This document shows, piece by piece, positions 5,061 to 10,673 of a stretch of DNA of 10,673 nucleotides (the first letter of the stretch is position 1; each line of letters begins with the position of its first letter). This DNA is from RUG626 sp964411785. Lineage in GTDB: Bacteria > Bacillota > Clostridia > Oscillospirales > Oscillospiraceae. Position numbers and translations under genes: made by a program. The stretch is from NCBI GenBank assembly GCA_964411785.1, contig CAYPMJ010000065.1:1-10673 (forward strand), given 5' to 3'. The notes under the pieces are model-generated. The model saw only the letters and a program-made list of their open reading frames with translations, had not been told where the DNA came from and made no database searches.

Positions 5061-7283
5061 CTACTCCCTGTTATCCTTCAGACTCTCTACCATGTCCACC
5101 TTCTTCACCTTGCGGCACAGAAGCCACAGTGAGCCGAAGTAACAGAAAGCAGTCAGTCCGATGGCGATGCAGAAGCTTTCCGGCGATATGTAAGTGTCAA
5201 TCAGCATCACGCCGTAATCCACCATCATCAGGAAGAATGCGTGTACGGTCATGTAGGTCACCGGGACAGAGAGGATTATTCCAATGGGGAGCAGGATATG
5301 ATGGGCACTGAGCACGATCCGGTTAATCCTTCTGTCGTCATAACCCAGCACCTTCAGCATGGAAATATTGCTCCTGCTCTCCATCACAAGCATATTTACC
5401 GCCACATAGACGGCGGCAATGCAGATAATCACCCCGAATCCCTCAAGAAGCCACAGCATTAAGTCCATCTGAGCAGTCATTGTTTTGACCTGCTCGGCCA
5501 GATCTGAGCGGTTCACCTCCTGCGCGATCTTTTCCTCGCGGATGTCCAGTCTCTCTCCGCTGACAATGCAGTTGAAGGAATCAGCGTCCAAGCCGGACAG
5601 CTCCGCTGCAGCGGCCTTAGAGGTGTAAATGCCTTTCTGAATGTTGTTCTGTACCACTCCCGCGATTCTGATCGTCCGTTCCTCCATCGTCAGCGGATTA
5701 TACACAGCTATGGTGTCCCCTGTCTGCCAGCCATGGGAGATCTGTGCCAGACTCGTGATGTAGTAGCCGCCAGTGAGGTCTGCATCCTTGCCATCCGTCG
5801 TCTGAAGGCTGAGATACGGGTTATCATTTTCCGTTCCGATCAGAGAAAGCGCGGTCCCGTCCTCCGCCTCCATTGCCGACACCAGCATTGTCTCCCCGCC
5901 GTATGGGTTTTCTGTGGAGAGCTCACTTAAGAAATACTGATGCTCGTATCCGATAAGATTGTCTAATCCTGCCGACCCCATATAGTCGATTGAATCGAAG
6001 AACGCCTGAGCCGTCAGCACGATGAAACAGCCGAGGAACACGCCCAGCAGCACCACAAAGCTGCGTCCGGGATTTCCCAGCAGAGAGCGTATCGCGAATT
6101 TCCTTTGAAACGGAATTTTCTTTCCCGCCAGCAGCCGCCTCTTTTTTCTCCCTCCGTCAGCATTTCCCGCCAGAAGCAGAACCGTGTCCTTTTTCAGTAA
6201 TCGGTGCACTGCGAACAGCGCTGCCAGGATATAGAGCGCCGTCGGGATCAGAATGCCAAGCGCCGCGTCAAATGGATCCAGATGGCCGACTACCCGCATA
6301 GGCTCATAATCCGCCAGTCCCAACTCGCTCAGTGGCTGCTCAAACGCGAGCGAAACGATTACAGTCAGCACTCCGCCGAGAATGCCGGGGATTGCGGCAA
6401 AGCCAGCGTAGTGCCACATGAGTCTGCGCTTTGTATACCCAAGGGCGGACAGCGTTCCAAGCATCCTCTGTTCGCTCTTCACCTTGCGGCTGATGATGAT
6501 GCTTATCAGTGCCACGGCGATCAGCGGCAGGATGCACAGCAGAAGATACGCCATCACAAGAAACAGCTCTGCCTGCTGGTTCACCATGAGGATCCGGTTG
6601 TTATCCTCTGCGCCGCTGTAGGAACGCATGAAATAGTCCTTATGAACCGCCTTGCGAAACCCGATGACATCGGAATTGCCGTCATAACGTGCTAGGTACT
6701 GCACTCCGGTATCGCCCAACGCTTCAAAGGCATCGTCCGACATATAGCACAGATAGAACGTAGTAATATTTTTGTAGGAGTCATCCTCATTTTCCAGCAT
6801 ATAGAGGTAGTCCGGGCGCTGGAAAAAGCCGCTGACGGTATATGTTCTGTCCGCGATTTTCATGCGGTCGCCGATGGATATTTCATTTTTCACAGCGTAG
6901 CCTTCAGAGATGATAACATCATCCTCTGCTGAAACATCTCTCCCCACTGTGATCTCGTACAAATCAATCTTCTCCGTCCGACTGAACACTCTTGCAGTGA
7001 CTCCGTCCGTGTCGATATTGATATACCTCTGCGCCTCCAGCGTAAGGCCGTAGTCCTGCTCCAGTTCCATCAGCTCCTCCTCCGGGATTGGCAGATAGGT
7101 GGAAAAGTGGGCGTCCTCCAGGTGATTGCGTGCAAAAAACTCCTCCCCAAAGTCCAGGATCGCGTTTCCGGCAATGCTGAACATGAAAAACGTCAGAAGC
7201 GTCACCACAGTCAGCACGGTGGCGGATATGTAGAAGGAGAGATTTTCCCGGATATTGCGGGTGTAGCGTCTATTCAGCTTCAT
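5061..7283 (-). CDS. FtsX/MacB-type ABC transporter permease
   Basis: This 740-residue membrane subunit pairs with the ATPase encoded upstream. One helix lies near 16-40, then a large extracellular domain (about 41-235), then helices near 241-265, 290-313 and 340-361 forming a first FtsX domain. A helix near 406-426 is followed by a second extracellular domain, and three helices near 609-633, 664-685 and 704-723 form a second FtsX domain. Each FtsX half carries the coupling element LGY followed by basic residues (LSALGYTKRRL; LKVLGYDDRRI). This is the architecture of Firmicute peptide, lipoprotein or antimicrobial-peptide exporters. Start choice: ATG at 7283-7281 has GAGGAG (7296-7291) 7 nt upstream. 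A GTG at 7298 in the same frame overlaps the ATPase stop but would use that same Shine-Dalgarno as coding sequence, so it is less likely; it would add five residues (MRRCA). Confidence 0.92.
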   Translation of the reverse strand: MKLNRRYTRNIRENLSFYISATVLTVVTLLTFFMFSIAGNAILDFGEEFFARNHLEDAHFSTYLPIPEEELMELEQDYGLTLEAQRYINIDTDGVTARVFSRTEKIDLYEITVGRDVSAEDDVIISEGYAVKNEISIGDRMKIADRTYTVSGFFQRPDYLYMLENEDDSYKNITTFYLCYMSDDAFEALGDTGVQYLARYDGNSDVIGFRKAVHKDYFMRSYSGAEDNNRILMVNQQAELFLVMAYLLLCILPLIAVALISIIISRKVKSEQRMLGTLSALGYTKRRLMWHYAGFAAIPGILGGVLTVIVSLAFEQPLSELGLADYEPMRVVGHLDPFDAALGILIPTALYILAALFAVHRLLKKDTVLLLAGNADGGRKKRRLLAGKKIPFQRKFAIRSLLGNPGRSFVVLLGVFLGCFIVLTAQAFFDSIDYMGSAGLDNLIGYEHQYFLSELSTENPYGGETMLVSAMEAEDGTALSLIGTENDNPYLSLQTTDGKDADLTGGYYITSLAQISHGWQTGDTIAVYNPLTMEERTIRIAGVVQNNIQKGIYTSKAAAAELSGLDADSFNCIVSGERLDIREEKIAQEVNRSDLAEQVKTMTAQMDLMLWLLEGFGVIICIAAVYVAVNMLVMESRSNISMLKVLGYDDRRINRIVLSAHHILLPIGIILSVPVTYMTVHAFFLMMVDYGVMLIDTYISPESFCIAIGLTAFCYFGSLWLLCRKVKKVDMVESLKDNRE

Positions 7284-7294
7284 GGCGCATCTCC

Positions 7295-7993
7295 TCACAG
7301 AGCAAGCTCTGCGGCGGCAGTCTTTTTCTCATTCTTCCAACTCTCGGACACATATCCGTCCTTCAGACGAATGACCTGATCGGCCATGTCCGCGATTGCC
7401 TCGTTATGAGTAATAATGGCAATGGTCGTACCGAACTGGATGTTCATTTTCTCAATGAACCGGAGCACCTGACGGGAGGATTTGGTGTCCAGTGCTCCTG
7501 TGAGCTCGTCGCAGAGCAACAGCTTCGGATTTTTGATCATCGCGCGGGCAATGGCCACCCGCTGCTGCTGCCCACCGGAAAGTTCCTTTGGAAAACGGCG
7601 GCGGTATTTTTCAATTTCAAGAGCCCCCAGCACCTCATCCATATCCAACGGCTTTTCGGAGATGTCCGCAACAACCTCTATATTCTCCTCCACAGTCAAA
7701 TCTGGAATCAGATTGTAAAACTGAAAGACAAAGCCCACATCCTCCCTGCGATATATCGTGCGCTGGTCCTGGCTCAGCCCATTAATAGTTCTCCCCGCTA
7801 CGGTGAGCTCTCCCCCGTCCAGCGTATCCAGACCTCCGAGCATATTGAGCAGCGTACTTTTCCCGGAGCCAGACGGGCCTAAAATCACACAGATTTTGCC
7901 CTGCTCCAGCTCCAGCGAGGCGTGGTCCAGGGCATATACCTCCGTTTCGCCCTTCCCGTATTTCTTCACGGCATTTTTCAGATCAATAAACAA
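7295..7993 (-). CDS. ABC transporter ATP-binding protein (MacB/LolD type)
   Basis: This 232-residue ATPase powers the FtsX-type permease encoded immediately downstream. Motifs: Walker A GPSGSGKST (39-47), Q-loop Gln91 in VFQFYN, signature LSGGQQQRVA (138-147), Walker B LLLCDE (158-163) followed by LTGALD, and H-loop His196 in ITHNE. The usual EPTGALD proline is leucine here (ELTGALD), a modest variation. The start codon is TTG (7993-7991), with AAGGAG (8008-8003) 9 nt upstream, giving MFIDLKNAVKKYG. No better start is seen. The stop at 7297-7295 lies about 12 nt before the preferred permease ATG. Expression probably depends on the promoter and palindromic operator at 8095-8144, which leaves a leader of about 115 nt. 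Confidence 0.95.
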   Translation of the reverse strand: MFIDLKNAVKKYGKGETEVYALDHASLELEQGKICVILGPSGSGKSTLLNMLGGLDTLDGGELTVAGRTINGLSQDQRTIYRREDVGFVFQFYNLIPDLTVEENIEVVADISEKPLDMDEVLGALEIEKYRRRFPKELSGGQQQRVAIARAMIKNPKLLLCDELTGALDTKSSRQVLRFIEKMNIQFGTTIAIITHNEAIADMADQVIRLKDGYVSESWKNEKKTAAAELAL

Positions 7994-8094
7994 TTGGTCA
8001 CACTCCTTCTCTTTCCCTTACAGCCACATGGCACTTTGCCCTTTGTGAGACATCTTCTGTAGAAAATCCGTATCTCAGCTGAGTGCTCTGCCGG

Positions 8095-8114
8095 TGGTTA
8101 GCTTAAGCTAACCA
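8095..8114. promoter_or_regulatory. Perfect 20-bp palindromic operator
   Basis: TGGTTAGCTTAAGCTAACCA is a perfect 20-bp palindrome. It starts one base downstream of the TATAAT box on the minus strand and covers the predicted transcription start (about 8109). This is a classic position for a dimeric repressor such as a TetR- or MarR-family protein. No regulator gene is adjacent in the window. Confidence 0.75.
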
Positions 8115-8115
8115 G

Positions 8116-8144
8116 ATTATACATCTCGCTGAGGGTAAAGTCAA
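8116..8144 (-). promoter_or_regulatory. Consensus sigma-A promoter of the FtsX-type ABC operon
   Basis: On the minus strand, TTGACT (8144-8139) and a perfect TATAAT (8121-8116) are separated by exactly 17 nt. Transcription should start near 8109, about 115 nt before the TTG start of the ATPase. The palindrome at 8095-8114 overlaps the start site. Confidence 0.85.
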
Positions 8145-8151
8145 CGGAAAT

Positions 8152-8191
8152 CCGCCCTTAGTTTTTGCAGAAATGCAGAAACTAAGGGCGG
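8152..8191 (-). terminator. 18-bp perfect hairpin between helicase and transporter operons
   Basis: Bases 8152-8169 pair with 8174-8191 around a GAAA loop (plus-strand reading): 18 contiguous pairs with one T-G wobble. It lies 77 nt beyond the helicase-nuclease stop codon and 7 nt upstream of the transporter -35, the right place to terminate the helicase operon. Downstream on the minus strand the sequence is only ATTTCC, so the U-tract is weak and function as an intrinsic terminator is not certain. Confidence 0.6.
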
Positions 8192-8267
8192 TGAATGTTT
8201 ACAACTTATACCTCGATATTATTCCACCAGCTGTGCCCGCTCCGGCTGTGCCTCCTATCCGAAACCT

Positions 8268-9968
8268 CTAAAGGTCGATGTTTAACAGCCGTTTTAATCC
8301 TTTCTTGTTTTTGGGGACGTTTCTTCCCGGTGCAAGCCTCCGGATAAGATCTCCCATGTCACCGCTTCCCACATCCTCCAGCATAGCGATATTCAGAAGG
8401 TTTTTAGCTCTGGATGACCCAACATAGAGCAACCTGCGATTCTCCTGTGCTGCAAGAGATGACATTGGCACATCAATTATCAGGATGGCCTCGGCCTCCA
8501 GCCCCTTAAACTTTCTGATTGTTGTAAATAAAACCTTATCCGGTTCCATAGTGAGAGATAGTCGCCGGCCACCGTACTCTTTTGTGACGTCCAGCCACGA
8601 TTTTTCTACAGTCTTAGCCGTCAGAACTACGACATCTTCAGGCAGAAGTCCTTCCTCGGTTACCCGCTTCATGAAATCACTGACTATGGCTTCCATCTCC
8701 GATGCTGTCTGATAGAACTTAACCGCAGGAATTTCCCCATGAATCTCGTTATACGATACTTTTTCCAACCCCATAATGCTGCAAGATGTCCTGAACACTT
8801 CAGCAGTGTTCCTGCAGTTCTTGTGAAGAACAAGACGGCATTCAGCATTCTCTATCCATTGAGGCGGCTGATTTTTCATGATGTACTGATTCCGGTCATA
8901 GAAGACATAGAAGCACCCATGCTTCTTCTGTACCAGCTCATAAAGACGGTTCAGCAGCCTATCGTCTAAATCCTGACCTTCGTCAACGATGATGTTGCCA
9001 TATCTCCAGCTGTCCTCATCAAAGGTCTCCTCAAGATAGTCCTCAAATTTCGACAGTGCAACATCAATCGGCGCATCCGATGGGCCCATGATCTCAAAAG
9101 CAAGTGAATGAGCATTATGAAATGTCACATTTGGGATGGCGTTATTGTCCTTAAGCACATCCCGCAAAAAACTGTTGTAGCAGAGAAATAATACGGGTTC
9201 ATTTTCCGATGCCAAACGCTTGGCCTTCTCTACTGCAAGCACTGTCTTTCCGGTTCCTGCGAGCCCATGAACAACTGCCGTCTGCTGCTCTTCCAGAAAA
9301 TCCAGAAGTGCAGCCTGCTGGTTTGTCAACTGAATATATGAGGAGTCAAGCTCCTCCTCTCTCGTCTTCAGCTTTGGCACAACATGGAAATGCGGACATA
9401 GAGTATCCACCACCTCCTGAAACTGTCTCTGATTCAATCTTACTGATCGATGCTTCTTCTTCCAGTATTCAAAGCAAGAGTTGATAGCCTTTTCAGGGTT
9501 ATCAAGGCTTTTTTCGTCAAGAACAATTTCTTTAGCGGCTTCCGGCGGAAGCAATCCTTCATCAGGCATCTCGACAGATGGGAACCATGCGCAATAGCAC
9601 ATCATGGGCAGGCGGAAGTCGCAGTCCGATTTTAACAATCTGTCCAATAATTCAAACTGGCTTTTCCTTGCCTGTCCCAGCGGATCAATACGCTTGGCAT
9701 TCTTCATGTGCGTATTTTTCTGAATCCACTCACCGTTTTTATACTCGATCTCGCCAGATTTTACTTCGATGACCAACACGCCCTTACAAGGATGAAGGAC
9801 AACGAAGTCAGCCTCTCCGATGGTGCGGTTTTCGTTGATTCCAACCCAACTTAAAGAGTAGAATACGACATACTGATCGCTCAGGGAGCGGAGTGCCTCG
9901 TACACCTTCATTTCCCCATAGCTGTTATTAAAATCCTCCGGCTTCAAGCTGGGTATAAAAGTTGCCAT
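8268..9968 (-). CDS. NERD nuclease-domain / UvrD-like SF1 helicase
   Basis: This 566-residue fusion joins a predicted nuclease to a DNA helicase. The N-terminal NERD domain (about 15-130) has the PD-(D/E)XK-type pattern: Glu19 in YGE, Asp54 in GEADFVV, and the IEVKSG core with Glu68 and Lys70. The SF1 core follows: Q-motif-like LTNQQ (215-219), Walker A GLAGTGKT (235-242), motif Ia region VLFLCYNSFL, motif II VDEGQD (328-333; the UvrD-type DExQ), motif III YVFYDRNQ, motif IV LHKNCRNT, motif V FTTIRKFKGLEAEAI (481-495) and motif VI LLYVGSSRAK (513-522). All key residues are present, so both activities may be intact. The ATG at 9968-9966 has AGGAGG 8 nt upstream. It follows the RecQ-like gene by 12 nt in the same operon. 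Function could be phage defence, plasmid control or repair. Confidence 0.92.
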   Translation of the reverse strand: MATFIPSLKPEDFNNSYGEMKVYEALRSLSDQYVVFYSLSWVGINENRTIGEADFVVLHPCKGVLVIEVKSGEIEYKNGEWIQKNTHMKNAKRIDPLGQARKSQFELLDRLLKSDCDFRLPMMCYCAWFPSVEMPDEGLLPPEAAKEIVLDEKSLDNPEKAINSCFEYWKKKHRSVRLNQRQFQEVVDTLCPHFHVVPKLKTREEELDSSYIQLTNQQAALLDFLEEQQTAVVHGLAGTGKTVLAVEKAKRLASENEPVLFLCYNSFLRDVLKDNNAIPNVTFHNAHSLAFEIMGPSDAPIDVALSKFEDYLEETFDEDSWRYGNIIVDEGQDLDDRLLNRLYELVQKKHGCFYVFYDRNQYIMKNQPPQWIENAECRLVLHKNCRNTAEVFRTSCSIMGLEKVSYNEIHGEIPAVKFYQTASEMEAIVSDFMKRVTEEGLLPEDVVVLTAKTVEKSWLDVTKEYGGRRLSLTMEPDKVLFTTIRKFKGLEAEAILIIDVPMSSLAAQENRRLLYVGSSRAKNLLNIAMLEDVGSGDMGDLIRRLAPGRNVPKNKKGLKRLLNIDL

Positions 9969-9980
9969 GTAGCTCGCCTC

Positions 9981-10673
9981 CTATATATCCAATGCCTCCT
10001 TGATAAGCTCTTCAGCTGTCTTTCCGGCTTCGATTCCTTCCGTAAAACTCTCAAAAGCCTTTACACGCGAATCCTTTTTTTCCGCCTGATCCTCAAGGAT
10101 ATCCTGTACAATCTCATCTGTCAGCTGATTCTTGACCGTATAAAATATCGCTTTGCTGGGAGCAGACTTCAACCGGATATTTCCCTTTACGCACTGCTCC
10201 CATATTTCAAGGGAAAGAGTATTAATGTCCTTTCCGGACTTCCTGGCAGCTATACTCACAAGTCCCGTTCTGGAATACTGAGAGAGATCACTTAAAAGCT
10301 TCCTCCCCTCGTCATTCACTGCTTCAAAGCACCTGACAGACTGTACCCCTTTTGCAACGACAGAGATAACGTCATAGTCTATAAGCAAGGCAAAGGCCGT
10401 CCTCTGCTCCTCATTCATGCTTTCATAACTCACGTGATCGAATGTCTGGCCAGCTTCAAGTCTTCTGTCGTCCCATTCATCACGAAGACTTTTTTCTGTA
10501 CATAATGTACTGTTCAGCAACATCTTTCGGCCACGCTTCGACTGATTAGTGTACAGGAGATAGCCGTATGACGGTTTCCCGTCTCTCCCTCCTCGTCCAA
10601 CCTCCTGATAGTATTGCTCTACAGTCTCAGAAATAAGATAGTTGACCACTACACGAATGTCCTCAATATCCAC
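9981..10673 (-). CDS. C-terminal part of RecQ-like SF2 helicase (5' truncated by window)
   Basis: The reading frame is open through the window edge and the first codon seen is GTG inside the protein, so the start lies beyond 10673. The visible 231 codons open with the end of helicase domain 2: DIEDIRVVVNYLISETVEQYY, then motif VI QEVGRGGRDG with its arginine finger. This matches RecQ-family enzymes, which are 3'-5' DNA helicases. Beyond motif VI the protein does not show the four-cysteine zinc-binding subdomain of canonical RecQ. Only three isolated cysteines occur and the rest, ending in a Lys/Glu-rich helix, is unrecognised. The stop TAG (9983-9981) lies 12 nt before the NERD-helicase start, so the two are almost certainly co-transcribed. 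Confidence 0.85.
   Translation of the reverse strand: MDIEDIRVVVNYLISETVEQYYQEVGRGGRDGKPSYGYLLYTNQSKRGRKMLLNSTLCTEKSLRDEWDDRRLEAGQTFDHVSYESMNEEQRTAFALLIDYDVISVVAKGVQSVRCFEAVNDEGRKLLSDLSQYSRTGLVSIAARKSGKDINTLSLEIWEQCVKGNIRLKSAPSKAIFYTVKNQLTDEIVQDILEDQAEKKDSRVKAFESFTEGIEAGKTAEELIKEALDI

Noticed and set aside
6204..6695. Plus-strand 163-codon open frame inside the permease region
   Set aside because: Antisense to a well-supported FtsX-type permease; no family features.
8095..8114. DtxR/IdeR-type iron box
   Set aside because: The halves GGTTAG and CTAACC match, but they are separated by 6 bp rather than about 1 bp as in DtxR boxes, so a metal regulator is not supported.
1..10673. CRISPR arrays, insertion sequences or prophage genes
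   Set aside because: The only tandem repeat is the 18-bp coding minisatellite. No spacer-repeat pattern, transposase, integrase or phage structural gene was seen.

Overview
The window looks like chromosomal DNA of a Gram-positive, Clostridia-type Firmicute, most likely Lachnospiraceae or a close relative. The reasons are moderate GC, strong GGAGG-type ribosome binding sites before nearly every gene, consensus sigma-A promoters, a tRNA with encoded CCA, and typical gut-Firmicute families (ABC-2 and FtsX/MacB-type ABC exporters, GlpK, RimJ-like GNAT). The taxonomic call is inference from style and protein families.

Layout from left to right. (1) 1-2052, minus strand: a tightly overlapping three-gene ABC-2 export operon (ATPase, then permease, then a partial gene with a repetitive charged N-terminus, probably GldG-like). 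Both junctions are ATGA overlaps. (2) 2053-2368: a divergent intergenic region with a long inverted repeat and weak promoter candidates. (3) 2369-3859, plus: glycerol kinase glpK. (4) 3860-4476: an RNA-rich gap with a near-perfect sigma-A promoter, a ~105-nt structured leader, tRNA-Arg(CCU), a 16-bp hairpin, a second terminator-like hairpin, and a hairpin plus nested short ORF in front of the next gene. (5) 4477-5025, plus: a GNAT acetyltransferase. (6) 5061-7993, minus: a two-gene FtsX/MacB-type ABC transporter (ATPase then permease). It is driven by a consensus promoter whose start site sits inside a perfect 20-bp palindromic operator. (7) 8152-8191: an 18-bp perfect hairpin separating that transporter from the upstream operon. 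(8) 8268-10673, minus: a two-helicase operon. A RecQ-like SF2 helicase (only its C-terminal part is inside the window) is followed 12 nt later by a NERD-nuclease/UvrD-like SF1 helicase.

How the genes relate: the two ABC modules are independent export or membrane-stress systems. glpK feeds glycerol into glycolysis. The tRNA is housekeeping. The helicase-nuclease pair is the best candidate for an accessory or defence function, but the window cuts off its upstream gene(s), so that function is an inference. The most checkable regulatory structures are the operator-promoter at 8095-8144, the tRNA promoter and leader at 3954-4094, and the SD-sequestering hairpin with nested short ORF before the GNAT gene.
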